A stretch of DNA of 64,000 bases. Origin: Psychrobacter immobilis (GTDB lineage: Bacteria; Pseudomonadota; Gammaproteobacteria; Pseudomonadales; Moraxellaceae). Positions 37,183-47,194 of the stretch are shown here, piece after piece. Positions within the stretch are counted from its first letter, which is position 1. Each line of letters begins with the position of its first letter. The stretch covers positions 1 to 64,000 of the forward strand of contig NZ_CAJGZM010000006.1 of assembly GCF_904846175.1 (NCBI RefSeq). Reading direction: 5' to 3'. Under the pieces are notes generated by a model. It ran no database searches, had not been told where the DNA came from, and worked only from the letters and a program-made list of their open reading frames with translations. Both the position numbers and the translations under genes were made by a program.

Positions 37183-37516
37183 ATGGGCGATAAATAATTA
37201 TTTGACTAACAAATCGGCTAAGACTTAGAAGTAAGAAAGATAAAACAATGATTTCATTACGCATTTATTTCTCTAATAACGCCATTTAATTCCTTCAGCT
37301 TACAGTGAGGTTTTTTTGCGCTCATAGCACAAAGTTTCATGCTACACTTAATCTGTAGCGATGATATCGATGCCTACTAGCATCGAATTTATTGCCAATT
37401 TGGACAAGTCATTAATAGGTCAATTGCCTTTGCTTGCCCATTTTCACCTCCTTTTATTACTCGCCTCTTTTCAATGAGCACTACCATTAACGATAGCCAC
37501 TACCTAGGACATCACT
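37183..37516. promoter_or_regulatory. glyA upstream region
   Basis: 334 nt with no gene. A 7-bp hairpin TCGATGC/GCATCGA with a 6-nt loop lies at 37367-37386, about 130 nt before glyA, possibly in the mRNA leader. I could not recognise a PurR operator or a glycine riboswitch. Confidence 0.35.
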
Positions 37517-38773
37517 ATGTTTAAAGATATTTCTATCAAAGAATTTGATCCAGTACTTGCTGAAGCCATGGCCGCTGAAAGCGTTCGTCAAGAAAACCAC
37601 ATTGAGCTTATCGCTTCAGAAAACTACTGCTCACAAGCAGTGATGGAAGCACAAGGCACTGACCTGACCAATAAATACGCTGAAGGTTATCCTGGCAAGC
37701 GTTATTATGGTGGCTGTGAGCATGTTGACGTCGTTGAGCAATTGGCCATCGACCGTGCAAAAGAATTGTTTGGTGCAGAATATGTGAACGTACAACCGCA
37801 TTCTGGTAGCCAAGCAAACTCTGCTGTTTTCTTAGCATTATTAGAAGCCAATGATACCGTCCTTGGCATGAGCTTAGATGCGGGTGGTCATTTGACCCAT
37901 GGCGCACATATCAACTTCTCAGGTCTGAACTACAACGCGGTACAGTATGGCTTGGTTGAAGAAACGGGTCTTATCGATTATGACGAAGTTGAGCGTTTGG
38001 CAAAAGAGCACAAGCCTAAAATGATTATCGCGGGTTTCTCAGCCTATTCACAAGTAGTAGATTGGGCACGTTTCCGCGAAATCGCTGACGAAGTGGGTGC
38101 TTATTTACTAGTCGATATGGCTCATGTAGCTGGTCTGGTCGCTGCTGGCGTTTATCCAAGCCCAGTACCATTTGCGGATGTGGTGACTACCACAACGCAT
38201 AAAACCTTACGTGGCCCACGTTCAGGTATGATTCTTGCTCGTGATGAGAAGCTTGCCAAAAAATTAAATTCAGCGGTATTCCCAGGCAACCAAGGTGGTC
38301 CACTGATGCACGTTATCGCTGCCAAAGCGGTATCATTCAAAGAAGCATTAGAAGATGACTTTAAAACCTATCAGCAGCAAGTGGTCAAAAATGCACAAGC
38401 GATGGCAAAAGTTATCATCGACCGTGGCTATGAAATCATCTCTGGTGGTACTGAAAACCACTTGATGCTTATCAGCTTGGTTAAGCAAGAAATGACGGGT
38501 AAAGAAGCCGATAAATGGTTAGGTGATGCGCACATTACGGTCAATAAAAACGCCGTTCCAAATGATCCAAAATCTCCATTCGTGACCTCTGGTATTCGTA
38601 TCGGTACACCAGCGATTACTACACGCGGTTTTAATGAAGCGCAAGCGGGCGAATTGGCAGGTTGGATTTGTGATGTACTAGATAGCCGCGGTGATGAAAA
38701 AGTGACTGCTGAAGTACGTGGTAAAGTTGAAGCTATCTGTAAAGAGCTACCTGTTTATGCTAAAAATCAGTGA
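37517..38773 (+). CDS. glyA: serine hydroxymethyltransferase
   Basis: PLP enzyme interconverting serine and glycine while loading tetrahydrofolate with one-carbon units. The 418-residue protein shows [31 protein letters not shown], the PLP lysine in [14 protein letters not shown] and [17 protein letters not shown]. The ATG has AGGA about 10 nt upstream. It is monocistronic, with a terminator just after. Confidence 0.98.
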   Translation: MFKDISIKEFDPVLAEAMAAESVRQENHIELIASENYCSQAVMEAQGTDLTNKYAEGYPGKRYYGGCEHVDVVEQLAIDRAKELFGAEYVNVQPHSGSQANSAVFLALLEANDTVLGMSLDAGGHLTHGAHINFSGLNYNAVQYGLVEETGLIDYDEVERLAKEHKPKMIIAGFSAYSQVVDWARFREIADEVGAYLLVDMAHVAGLVAAGVYPSPVPFADVVTTTTHKTLRGPRSGMILARDEKLAKKLNSAVFPGNQGGPLMHVIAAKAVSFKEALEDDFKTYQQQVVKNAQAMAKVIIDRGYEIISGGTENHLMLISLVKQEMTGKEADKWLGDAHITVNKNAVPNDPKSPFVTSGIRIGTPAITTRGFNEAQAGELAGWICDVLDSRGDEKVTAEVRGKVEAICKELPVYAKNQ

Positions 38774-38804
38774 GCTTTAATTAAGATATTTTAAAAGTTA
38801 GAAA

Positions 38805-38840
38805 TAAAAAAACCGCTTAGCTTTTGCTAGGCGGTTTTTT
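38805..38840. terminator. bidirectional terminator between glyA and gltS
   Basis: AAAAAACCGCTTAG/CTAGGCGGTTTTTT stem with T runs on both strands in a convergent spacer. Confidence 0.9.
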
Positions 38841-38883
38841 ATTTCATAAATTATTTTTAATCTAACGACATTGCATCAATAGT

Positions 38884-40155
38884 TTAAAACGGTATCTTCG
38901 TAAATATCTGCAAGATAGTCGCGTTAACGATATCGACAAAGAAAGCACCAACCATCGGCACAATCAAAAATGCTTTAGGTGATGGTAAATAGCGATCGGT
39001 CACTGCCTGCATATTAGCAATAGCCGTTGGCGTTGCGCCCATACCAAAACCCGAATGTCCCGCTGCCAGTACCGCCGCATCATAATCTTTGCCCATGATT
39101 CTAAAGGTGACAAAATAAGCATAACCAATCATGACGGCAGTTTGTACGAGTAAGATTATCAAGACCGGTCCTGCCAAATCTGTTAACTCCCACAGTTTTA
39201 GGGATAACAGCGCCATGGCTAAAAATAGGCTTAACGAAGCATTACCAATCACATCGATAGCACGGTCGAACATATCAAAATTGAACACCATGGTTAACGC
39301 ATTACGGATAATAACGCCGCCTGCCAATGCCCAAACGAAGGTGGGCAGCTCAAATGCGGTGCCCTGTGCAACGATGGTCATCAAGTCGGCAAACGCTAAA
39401 GCGCCTGCAAACAATGCCAAACTTTCGATAGTAGAAGAGGCGGTAATCAGACGAATGTTATCAGGCTTCTCAAACATCTCTTCATGTCTATGATCGTCAT
39501 CTTCAGTATGTTTGGTACTGTATAACGACTGCTTACCAGCTAATTTTTCCACCTCGCTTGGATTTGGATTGACAGGTGTTGGTTTAAGTCCCATTTTATT
39601 GATCAATCGACGTGCAACAGGACCACCAACCAAGCCACCTGCAACCAAACCATAAGTAGCAACGGCAATACCTAATGTGGTGGCACCAACCACACCATAC
39701 TGTTCTTCTAACACAACACCCCATGCACCAGCCGTTCCGTGCCCGCCTGTTAGAGCGATTGAACCTGTGACCAAGCCGAGCAGAGGATCAAGCCCAAGCG
39801 CGCTTGCCATTGCTACGCCAACTACATCCTGCAAGATAATAAAAACGGAGACGACAATGGTAAAAATGAGTAACGGTGAACCACCAGCTTTAAGGCGTCC
39901 AAAATCGGCACTCAGACCAATGGATGCAAAAAACATCAGCATGGTCGCAGTTTGTAACGCTTGATTGAAGCTAAAGGTATGACCCCATATTAAATTAAGA
40001 GCATATACAATCGCAGCAGCAACCAGACCGCCTGCGACAGGCTCTGGAATATTAAAGTCTTCTAAGAACTTGATCTTCTTTACCAAGAAGCGTCCAAGCA
40101 AAAGTACCAGCGTGGCTAATATCAAGGTGTAATAGCCGTTTAGGGTGATTTCCAT
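38884..40155 (-). CDS. gltS: sodium/glutamate symporter
   Basis: Inner-membrane Na+-coupled glutamate uptake carrier of the ESS family, 423 residues with about ten hydrophobic segments. It carries the family's two pore-loop regions, TGGHGTAGAWG in the first half and GHSGFGMGATPTAIANM in the second. A hydrophilic, charged cytoplasmic loop (about 195-230) separates the halves. The ATG follows AAGGA by 7 nt. Its neighbours give no operon information. Confidence 0.94.
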   Translation of the reverse strand: MEITLNGYYTLILATLVLLLGRFLVKKIKFLEDFNIPEPVAGGLVAAAIVYALNLIWGHTFSFNQALQTATMLMFFASIGLSADFGRLKAGGSPLLIFTIVVSVFIILQDVVGVAMASALGLDPLLGLVTGSIALTGGHGTAGAWGVVLEEQYGVVGATTLGIAVATYGLVAGGLVGGPVARRLINKMGLKPTPVNPNPSEVEKLAGKQSLYSTKHTEDDDHRHEEMFEKPDNIRLITASSTIESLALFAGALAFADLMTIVAQGTAFELPTFVWALAGGVIIRNALTMVFNFDMFDRAIDVIGNASLSLFLAMALLSLKLWELTDLAGPVLIILLVQTAVMIGYAYFVTFRIMGKDYDAAVLAAGHSGFGMGATPTAIANMQAVTDRYLPSPKAFLIVPMVGAFFVDIVNATILQIFTKIPF

Positions 40156-40186
40156 ATGTTAATCCTTTATATAAATATAAATTAAC

Positions 40187-40223
40187 CTGAATTCGGGATA
40201 AATCTGTTTTTATCTCGAATTCA
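40187..40223 (-). terminator. terminator of the RNase-barstar operon
   Basis: Inverted repeat CTGAATTCGGGATAAA and its near-complement lie just past the barstar stop on the minus strand. Only a short T-rich stretch follows, so it may be weak. Confidence 0.55.
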
Positions 40224-40233
40224 GATTCTTATC

Positions 40234-40656
40234 TTATGGGCGACTCAAAGAATCGTCGGATGCCATAATAATCCAAAGTCGCGGTTTGCCAAAATCTTTG
40301 TAGGCGTCTTCAATGATGCTCTTAAAGACATTAAAGTCCTCAGTGTTGATTTTTTCTACCTCATTTAAGTAAAGCGTGAAATCTGTAATATCACTGTCGG
40401 TCATACAATCCCAAGCGCTGTCCCAATTATGGGCAAAATAGCTTGGGAAATTGGCGGCTTTCGCTAAGCTTTTCAGCAAACTTTCTTTATCTAAAACATC
40501 GCTAATTGGAATGTTAATCGCGTGCTCAGGAATGCTGTTAATAAGCGCTTCATCTTTTTGGGCAATGCTGTTTTGATTGTTTTTGATAATGCTATTTTGG
40601 TTAATTAGGTTTTGATTAATGCTGTTTTGACTAACATAGTAAATCGCTTGGCTCAT
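40234..40656 (-). CDS. barstar-family ribonuclease inhibitor
   Basis: 140-residue protein of the barstar family. The conserved core is LLKSLAKAANFPSYFAHNWD then SAWDCMTDSD, with the Asp-rich helix that blocks the nuclease active site, and an ending WIIMASDD. An Asn/Gln/Ile-repetitive N-terminal stretch (about 1-30) precedes it and is not part of the usual fold. It begins one nt after the stop of the ribonuclease gene, and its AGGTGA ribosome site lies inside that gene, so synthesis is coupled to the toxin. Confidence 0.9.
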   Translation of the reverse strand: MSQAIYYVSQNSINQNLINQNSIIKNNQNSIAQKDEALINSIPEHAINIPISDVLDKESLLKSLAKAANFPSYFAHNWDSAWDCMTDSDITDFTLYLNEVEKINTEDFNVFKSIIEDAYKDFGKPRLWIIMASDDSLSRP

Positions 40657-40657
40657 A

Positions 40658-41419
40658 TCAGTTCACCTGCAATTGTCGAAAGCTATCGTAATGGTCGACG
40701 GTCAAATAATAAATAGTCGGTGGATGACCGCCCGTCACAATACGCCGTGCGCCGCGACCAGAAACTCCCGGCGTAGGCACGGTATATTCGCGATAATAGC
40801 CTTGCGACTGGGCAGGTAGTTGACCTTCGCGATTATAAAAAGTTGTGCCATCTTTATCAGGGTAAGGAAACGGACCACCTTGTTGAATCAGCGCCAGCGT
40901 CTTATCTATTTGCGCATCACCTGTGATAGCTGCTGTACTAGAGTTAGAGTCAGTCTGCGATATAGAAGTTGCTGGCGTGCCATCTGCAAATAAACTGGAT
41001 TTCAAATCCCCAAAGAAAAAAACCGCCACAGCAATAAGGGCGATGAAACTTAATAGAGTAGAAAAGCCACTTTTCTTATGTTGGCTGCCATGAGTATTTT
41101 TATGGCGATTGCTTTTCTGATGAGCATTTCGATTGTTTTTGCGTTGTGCATTATCTACGTTGTGTTGCGCTGAATTAGTCACTGAATTTTTTGAATCGAC
41201 AGTTTCTAAGATACTCAATTCATTAGAGGTAACTTCAGTCGCACGCAACTGATTTTTGTCATTACGCTGACTGTTAAAATAGACGCGTTGACCCTCGCTT
41301 ATAGGTTGCGATAAGCGCACGGTGCTGATATGAAAGAAGACATCTTCACTTTGATTGTCTACCTCAATAAAGTCATAGCCTTTATCGGCATTCCAGTGTT
41401 TAATCTTGCCACTTTGCAT
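40658..41419 (-). CDS. membrane-anchored RNase Sa/barnase-type ribonuclease with cold-shock domain
   Basis: 253 residues in three parts. Residues 1-65 are a cold-shock/OB nucleic-acid-binding domain (GKIKHWNADKGYDFIEV, DVFFHIS). A basic linker leads to one membrane helix at about 118-138 (LLSFIALIAVAVFFFGDL). The C-terminal 85 residues are a guanyl-specific RNase like Streptomyces RNase Sa: GPFPYPDKDG, FYNREGQLP, and catalytic Glu in GYYREYTV, Arg in GARRIVTGG and His in VDHYDSF. Basic residues before the helix predict cytoplasmic N and outside C termini. It is followed immediately by barstar. AGGAAG lies 8 nt before the ATG. Confidence 0.9.
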   Translation of the reverse strand: MQSGKIKHWNADKGYDFIEVDNQSEDVFFHISTVRLSQPISEGQRVYFNSQRNDKNQLRATEVTSNELSILETVDSKNSVTNSAQHNVDNAQRKNNRNAHQKSNRHKNTHGSQHKKSGFSTLLSFIALIAVAVFFFGDLKSSLFADGTPATSISQTDSNSSTAAITGDAQIDKTLALIQQGGPFPYPDKDGTTFYNREGQLPAQSQGYYREYTVPTPGVSGRGARRIVTGGHPPTIYYLTVDHYDSFRQLQVN

Positions 41420-41497
41420 GGGCGCGGCTTCCTATAGCGGGGTTCTTATTCGGCAAAATAATTTTTATATGTCATATATAGCATATTTATCAATAAT

Positions 41498-41531
41498 AAA
41501 AAAACGCCAGCAATGAAGCTGACGTTTTTTA
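41498..41531 (-). terminator. terminator of proA
   Basis: AAAACGCCAGC/GCTGACGTTTT stem with one mismatch and T runs on both sides, 65 nt after proA; it separates proA from the RNase-barstar pair, so that pair should have its own promoter. Confidence 0.75.
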
Positions 41532-41595
41532 TTGATTATACTTGAATTGGGTCATAAATTATAGGGAGGAAATAATACGCTAGGCAGGTATTGAG

Positions 41596-42897
41596 CTAGG
41601 CGCGTGTTTCACCATGACCGTAGACAATCCATTTTTGTGAAGTTAAGCCTTCCAGCCCAACCGGTCCACGTGCATGGATTTTATCGGTTGAGATACCGAT
41701 TTCAGCGCCAAGACCATACTCAAACCCATCGGCGAAACGGCTAGAAGCGTTAATCATCACGCTCGCCGAATCGACTTCACGGATAAAGCGTTGCGATTTG
41801 GTATAATTATCGGTAATGATAACGTCGGTATGCTGGCTGCCATGGGTGTTAATATGCTCAATCGCTTCATCGATACCGGATACCACTTTAACCGCTAAAA
41901 TAGGCGCAAGATATTCGGTATCCCAGTCCTCGCTAGTCGCCGCTGACAGATGACCTTGAAGGGTAGCATTGTCATTTAAAATAGCCTGTGATTTGTCATC
42001 AAGGCGCAGTTGCATGGCGTCATCAGCTTTTACGATAGCTTCAGCAATCTTTGGTAATAACTCATCGGCGATGGCTTCATCGACCAATAACGTTTCCATG
42101 GTATTACAGGTACCATAGCGATGGGTTTTGGCATTGACGCTAACTTTAATAGCAATGTCGGCATCGGCATCGCTATCGATAAAGGTATGACAATTACCAT
42201 CTAAATGCTTAATCACAGGGACGCGCGCATCACGGCTGATACGTTCAATCAGACCTTTACCGCCGCGTGGCACGATAACATCGACATACTCTGTCATGGT
42301 AATCAGCTCGCCGACGGCAGCGCGGTCAGTGGTCTCTAATACTTGCACACTATGCTCAGAGAGACCGACCTTGTTTAAACCTTTTAAAATACATTTAGCA
42401 ATCGCTTGATTGGATTCAAATGCTTCAGAGCCACCACGTAAGATAATGGCGTTACCAGACTTTAGCGCCAAGGAAGCGGCTTCTAAGGTCACGTTAGGAC
42501 GCGACTCATAAATCATCCCGACCACACCGAGTGGCACGCGCATTTTACCCAAATGAATACCTGATGGCTGATAGGTCATATCTGTCACTGCGCCAATTGG
42601 GTCGGGCAGCGCGGAGACGTCTTTTAAGCCTTGCAGCATACTATCGAAGCGCGCGTCGTTTAGTTCTAGGCGATCTAGCAAGGCGGCATCTAAGTTGTTT
42701 TGTGCACCCTTATCCATATCGACTTTATTAGCTGCTAAAATATCGGCTTTGGCGTTTTTTAACTCATCATAGATTGCCATTAAGGCTGAATTTTTATCGC
42801 CTGTATTGGCTGCCGCCAGTGCTCGTGATGCCGCACGTGCTTGCTGACCAACGTTTTGCATATATGCGGCAACATCTGTGGTATTCGATTGACTCAT
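41596..42897 (-). CDS. proA: gamma-glutamyl phosphate reductase
   Basis: NADPH-dependent reductase giving glutamate-5-semialdehyde in proline synthesis. The aldehyde-dehydrogenase fold is shown by [43 protein letters not shown], the catalytic Cys in [13 protein letters not shown] and [20 protein letters not shown]. The length, 433, is close to the usual 417. AAGGAAG lies upstream of the ATG. No proB is adjacent. Confidence 0.96.
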   Translation of the reverse strand: MSQSNTTDVAAYMQNVGQQARAASRALAAANTGDKNSALMAIYDELKNAKADILAANKVDMDKGAQNNLDAALLDRLELNDARFDSMLQGLKDVSALPDPIGAVTDMTYQPSGIHLGKMRVPLGVVGMIYESRPNVTLEAASLALKSGNAIILRGGSEAFESNQAIAKCILKGLNKVGLSEHSVQVLETTDRAAVGELITMTEYVDVIVPRGGKGLIERISRDARVPVIKHLDGNCHTFIDSDADADIAIKVSVNAKTHRYGTCNTMETLLVDEAIADELLPKIAEAIVKADDAMQLRLDDKSQAILNDNATLQGHLSAATSEDWDTEYLAPILAVKVVSGIDEAIEHINTHGSQHTDVIITDNYTKSQRFIREVDSASVMINASSRFADGFEYGLGAEIGISTDKIHARGPVGLEGLTSQKWIVYGHGETRA

Positions 42898-43417
42898 AAA
42901 TTAACTTCCTTATAGTTATCAATAGAGGATTTCTGGATTAGTAATGTTAAATTCTAAATTATGAATCCTAGATTTTATAAAATGCTCATATATAGATTCA
43001 GGCATAAATAAAAGCAGCTAAAGCCGCCAATTATCATCAGTAATCCACAAAAATATATTTTTTAGCACCTGACAGTTTTTTGAAAACTAATCGCGCTCTG
43101 CTATTTAACATAGAGTAGATGAGGCCGATAGTAAAGTTGATTTTGTGAACAGAGACCGTTTATCAAGCACTGTAGAGTTTTCTTGGAAATCATTTTTGAT
43201 TGTTTTTATTAAATATTTGGATTGGTGTTTTTACCCGTACTTAAATTTTATCCGCAATAAATAGCATCTATAAATAAAAAGATAAGTAGTTAAAAGTTAG
43301 GGAGCTGTTACGTATTTTTAACAGAACTGCGCTGTAACTGCTAAGGTAGTACTCATAAATCGTGAGTATAGTGAGCGCTAATATGACAAACATCTATTAC
43401 CTATGATGGAGAACAAA
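42898..43417. other. divergent intergenic region proA / small lipoprotein
   Basis: 520 nt with no supported gene. A 39-codon frame at 43145-43264 was considered and set aside. Confidence 0.4.
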
Positions 43418-43750
43418 ATGACGATTGAAAATAAGACTTATAAAAACTGGTTGACGGTTGGTTTGGTGGCAGCGGCATTAAGTATCAGTGCTTGCGGCAA
43501 AAAAGATGAAGCGCCGATGGATGTTCAACCAACAGCCGATGCGCAGACAGCAGTAGAAGATGAAGCCACTGGCGTTGCTACAGCAGGCAGCAATGATGAT
43601 GTCGCTGTTGCCAGCGCGAATGGCAGTGCTGCTGCCAATAATAACGAAGCGATCGCAGTCGGACCAAATGACGATGTGGCAGTAGCAACGGCCGATGATG
43701 CAGAAGGAATCGATGGTACTGAAAGCGAAGAGCACATTTCGACTTACTAA
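43418..43750 (+). CDS. small acidic lipoprotein, unknown function
   Basis: A 110-residue predicted lipoprotein. Its signal sequence ends in a lipobox SISAC, with the lipidated Cys followed by GKKDEAP. The mature part is acidic and Ala/Asp/Asn rich with two copies of a NDDVAVA motif, and no known domain. ATG 43418 has GGAG 6 nt upstream; the earlier ATGs are less well placed. A strong terminator follows. Confidence 0.7.
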   Translation: MTIENKTYKNWLTVGLVAAALSISACGKKDEAPMDVQPTADAQTAVEDEATGVATAGSNDDVAVASANGSAAANNNEAIAVGPNDDVAVATADDAEGIDGTESEEHISTY

Positions 43751-43788
43751 GACCGCAGATAAAACAGCGCTAACAGTGTTAAGATGAT

Positions 43789-43832
43789 AAAATGAGGCCC
43801 ATAACTGACGGTGCGTTATGGGCCTCATTTTA
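43789..43832. terminator. terminator after the small lipoprotein gene
   Basis: A 17-bp near-perfect stem (AAAATGAGGCCCATAAC and complement) with a 9-nt loop and T run. Confidence 0.92.
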
Positions 43833-44118
43833 TAAAGGATATTGCTTGGTCAAAAGCTAACAGGCAAAAGTGACAAGGTTTGGCTTTTTATTGCATTATA
43901 GGCGACAATATCGCGCCTTTATTGAACCCCTCATAATGTTATCAAAACGATGCTATTAAAATAGCGCTATTAAAGTAATCCTCGATAGTGCCTTTAGCTT
44001 CGAATGACTCATATTGATCTGGCTACTATCGATACTGTTATTATTGATACAGTGGCTCTTTAGAGAGCTTTTTGATAGCGCACTTTTTTACTCATATTTA
44101 TTGGAAGTCTGCTAAACC
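43833..44118 (+). promoter_or_regulatory. upstream region of the amino-acid ABC operon
   Basis: A direct repeat GCTATTAAA occurs at 43951-43959 and 43967-43975. A small hairpin (GCTCT/AGAGC) followed by TTTTT lies near 44053-44070, about 50 nt before the ATPase gene, and could be an attenuator. No protein was seen. Confidence 0.3.
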
Positions 44119-44916
44119 ATGCTTGATATTGCAAAGAATCCGACTCGCCCTATCGCCTTAGATTTACAAGACCTCCATAAAAGCTATGGCTCATTGGCTG
44201 TGCTAAAAGGAGTGTCGCTCACTGCCTATGATGGCGACGTCATCTCTATTTTAGGCTCGTCTGGCTCCGGTAAGTCAACCTTATTGCGCTGTATTAATCT
44301 GCTTGAAAAGCCCAATCAGGGTCGTATTATCATCGGTAACGATGAGCTGATTCTCAAACCTACTAAGTCAGGCGAGTTGCAAGCAGCAGACATCAAGCAG
44401 TTAGAGAGCTTACGGGCACGCGTTGGTTTTGTTTTCCAGAACTTTAACTTGTGGCCGCACAAGACCATTTTGCAAAATATTATTGAAGGACCAACGCAGG
44501 TTCTAAAAATTAAAAAAGACCAAGCGATTAACGATGCTGAAAAACTGCTCGATAAAGTTGGTTTGCTTGATAAAAAAGACGCTTATCCAGCGAACTTGTC
44601 GGGCGGTCAGCGTCAGCGTGTGGCGATAGCACGCGCGCTTGCGATGAAGCCACAAGTACTATTGTTTGATGAGCCGACTTCTGCTTTGGACCCTGAGCTG
44701 GTCAATGAGGTGCTAGCCGTTATGCGCGAGCTGGCAGAAGAAGGGCGTACCATGCTGATTGTCACCCATGAGATGCGTTTTGCGCGTGAAGTATCGAGTA
44801 AAGTGGTGTTTTTACATCAAGGCGTTATTGAAGAGATTGGTACGCCTGAGCAGGTCTTTGATAATCCAAAGTCCGAGCGCGTCAAAGACTTTATGGCAGC
44901 GCATCGCCAAAACTAA
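44119..44916 (+). CDS. polar amino-acid ABC transporter ATP-binding protein
   Basis: ATPase subunit that drives import through the permease pair downstream. Walker [10 protein letters not shown]-loop [11 protein letters not shown], signature [10 protein letters not shown], Walker [15 protein letters not shown] and the switch His in IVTHEMRFA are all intact in 265 residues. It is of the ArtP/HisP/GlnQ type. Three binding-protein genes and two permease genes follow on the same strand. Confidence 0.92.
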   Translation: MLDIAKNPTRPIALDLQDLHKSYGSLAVLKGVSLTAYDGDVISILGSSGSGKSTLLRCINLLEKPNQGRIIIGNDELILKPTKSGELQAADIKQLESLRARVGFVFQNFNLWPHKTILQNIIEGPTQVLKIKKDQAINDAEKLLDKVGLLDKKDAYPANLSGGQRQRVAIARALAMKPQVLLFDEPTSALDPELVNEVLAVMRELAEEGRTMLIVTHEMRFAREVSSKVVFLHQGVIEEIGTPEQVFDNPKSERVKDFMAAHRQN

Positions 44917-45202
44917 AATACAGTGTTCAATTGCTTTAATTTTAATGGTTTTTAAACAATTAAAACGCCAAAATTGCTTGTTCGTAATTTTCTTAGAGCG
45001 TTTATTACTCAATAATCACAGTCGGTATGCAAAACGTTTGTTTTTGATATTTGAGTCAGGTATTATCAAAAGGTTTACAGGCAGTTGCTAGTAACGGCTG
45101 CTTGTGTCTTCTGTTAATTAAATTGCTTATCTGGCAGGGACGTCAGAGAACAAAATATCAGAAGCCTATATTAAAAACCCATCAGAATTTAAGGAATGTA
45201 TG

Positions 45203-46000
45203 ATGTCGAATTCTCGCCTATTGTGGTCATCGATGACCGTTACCGCCGCGATTATGCTTGGTGCTTGTAGTCAGCCAGCAAATGATGCTGCTGATACCAA
45301 CGCTGATGCCCCTGCCGCAGAAACGGCTGGCAAGACCATTCGTATCGCCACTGAGGGCGCATACCCTCCTTTTAACTATACCAATGCCGATGGCAGCTTG
45401 GCAGGTTTCGATATCGATGTTGCCAATGCGTTGTGTGCGCAAATGCAAGCCAAATGTGAAATCGTTGCCCAAGATTGGGACGGTATCATTCCAGGTCTAT
45501 TGGCGCAAAAATATGATGCGGTCATCGCTGGTATGTCTATCACGGCTGAACGTCAAGAAAAGGTCGATTTCAGCGAGCCGTATTTTGCCAATACGATGGT
45601 TTGGCTAACCGATACCAAAGGCGGCTTTGACCCTAAAGCCATCAAAGGTCTAACCCTTGGCGGTCAACGTTCAACGACACCAGGTGCGTATTTACAAGAC
45701 AATTATGAAGGCAAAAACGGTAACAACGTTAAGCTCTATGATAATTATGACAATGCTTATTTAGACCTAAAATCTGGTCGTAGTGATGCGGTACTTGCTG
45801 AAAAAGTCTCTGCCAAATCATGGTTAGCGGACAATCCAGAAGGTTTCGGTATCGTGGGTGATGAGATTGATAACGACGACAATATTGCTATTGCTGTCCG
45901 TAAAGGTGATCCAATCAAAGACAGCTTTAACAAAGCACTGAGCCAAATCCGTAGTAACGGTGAGCTTGCTCGTCTTGAACAGGAAAACTTCGGTCAATAA
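45203..46000 (+). CDS. amino-acid ABC transporter substrate-binding lipoprotein 1
   Basis: 265-residue solute-binding protein of family 3. A lipobox signal (MLGAC) is followed by an Ala-rich linker and the binding domain, with IRIATEGAYPPFNYTNADG, AQDWDGIIPGLLAQKYDA, SITAERQEKVDFSEPYF and late NDDNIAIAVRKGDP. Features match Lys/Arg/Orn/His-binding ArgT/HisJ/ArtI proteins, but the ligand is not defined. The start at 45203 has AAGGA 7 nt upstream; an ATG at 45200 is too close. It is the first of three tandem paralogues. Confidence 0.9.
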   Translation: MSNSRLLWSSMTVTAAIMLGACSQPANDAADTNADAPAAETAGKTIRIATEGAYPPFNYTNADGSLAGFDIDVANALCAQMQAKCEIVAQDWDGIIPGLLAQKYDAVIAGMSITAERQEKVDFSEPYFANTMVWLTDTKGGFDPKAIKGLTLGGQRSTTPGAYLQDNYEGKNGNNVKLYDNYDNAYLDLKSGRSDAVLAEKVSAKSWLADNPEGFGIVGDEIDNDDNIAIAVRKGDPIKDSFNKALSQIRSNGELARLEQENFGQ

Positions 46001-46122
46001 TTTGCTTGCGACGCTTTTGAAGTAGTCTTTAACTAAGATACTGTTTGAGAGCGTTGGCTAACGAATGACTGACCCATTGCGGATTAATAAACGGCTGGTC
46101 AATATATTAAGGAATAACCCCT

Positions 46123-47064
46123 ATGATTACTTCAATGACATCATCAATAAGCAAAAAAGCCTTGTGGCTTGCACCCCTTAGTGCAGCGATGCTTATGCTT
46201 ACTGCTTGTAATAACAGCTCAGCACCGGTAGACAGTGCAGCCACTGATGCGGCTAGCGAAGAGGCGCCTTTGCATATAAAGATTGCCACAGAATCAAGCT
46301 ATAAGCCTTTTAGCTATACTGACGCTGATGGTAAATTGATCGGCTATGAGATTGAGCTGGTCGATGCCTTATGTGCGCAAATGAAAGCCGAGTGTGAAGT
46401 TATCTCGCAAGACTGGGATGGTTTGATTCCAGGGCTGAATGCGCAGAAATTTGATGCTGCCATCGCTGGTATGTCAATCACTCCTGAGCGTAAAGAAGTG
46501 GTAGAATTCAGCGACCCGTACTTTCATACTGGTATCATCCTAATCGGTAAAAAAGGCGATGATATTAGCGTAGAAGGTTTAAAAGGTCAGCCGATTGCTT
46601 CACAGCGCTCAACGGTTGCGTCACAGTATCTGCAAGAAAAACACGCTGACTCTGATATCAAACTTTATGATACTCAAGACAATGCTTATTTAGATCTAAC
46701 CTCAGGTCGTGTGCGTGCCATGATGTCTGATAAAGTAACGGGCATCGATTGGTTGAAAACCGAAGCGGGCAAAGACTACGAAGTCAAAGGTCAAGAAATC
46801 AGCACCAGTGATGATGCGATGGGTATTGCTTTCCGCAAAGGCGATCCATTAGTTGCTAAGTTTAATAAAGCATTGGCTGAAATAAAAGACAACGGCACTT
46901 ATGATCAAATCACTGGTAGCTATTTTGGTACCACCTCAACAGCGGCGGCGCAAAAAGCCGTAGCGACTGACGGTGTCAAAGAAGTGGTGGTCGTTGATGA
47001 TGGTAATGTCGATGCCAATGCGGTAATTGCCAAAGAAGAACAAGCTGAAGCGGCGACTAATTAA
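46123..47064 (+). CDS. amino-acid ABC transporter substrate-binding lipoprotein 2
   Basis: 313 residues; lipobox MLTAC, then a family 3 binding domain (IKIATESSYKPFSYTDADG, SQDWDGLIPGLNAQKFDA, SITPERKEVVEFSDPYF). It carries an extra acidic, Ala-rich C-terminal tail of about 40 residues absent from paralogue 1. An aggaataaccccta spacer precedes the ATG. The three paralogues share the same motifs but differ in binding-site context, so different ligands are possible. Confidence 0.9.
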   Translation: MITSMTSSISKKALWLAPLSAAMLMLTACNNSSAPVDSAATDAASEEAPLHIKIATESSYKPFSYTDADGKLIGYEIELVDALCAQMKAECEVISQDWDGLIPGLNAQKFDAAIAGMSITPERKEVVEFSDPYFHTGIILIGKKGDDISVEGLKGQPIASQRSTVASQYLQEKHADSDIKLYDTQDNAYLDLTSGRVRAMMSDKVTGIDWLKTEAGKDYEVKGQEISTSDDAMGIAFRKGDPLVAKFNKALAEIKDNGTYDQITGSYFGTTSTAAAQKAVATDGVKEVVVVDDGNVDANAVIAKEEQAEAATN

Positions 47065-47194
47065 GATAGCTTTTAACAAAGTTCTATTAGATAAGCGCTG
47101 GTTTTAATAAAGCACGTTTTACCTAAAACGTGCTTTATGCCATTTATAATATATTACTAATTAATAATACCAAGCAACAACATCAAGGATGATT

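Noticed and set aside
43145..43264. 39-codon plus-strand frame starting with GTG
   Set aside because: AT-rich, biased to Phe/Leu/Lys as expected of random AT DNA, and without a ribosome site.
44759..45091. 110-codon plus-strand frame overlapping the ABC ATPase end
   Set aside because: It begins inside the ATPase gene in another frame and shows no domain; the downstream part is AT-rich intergenic sequence.
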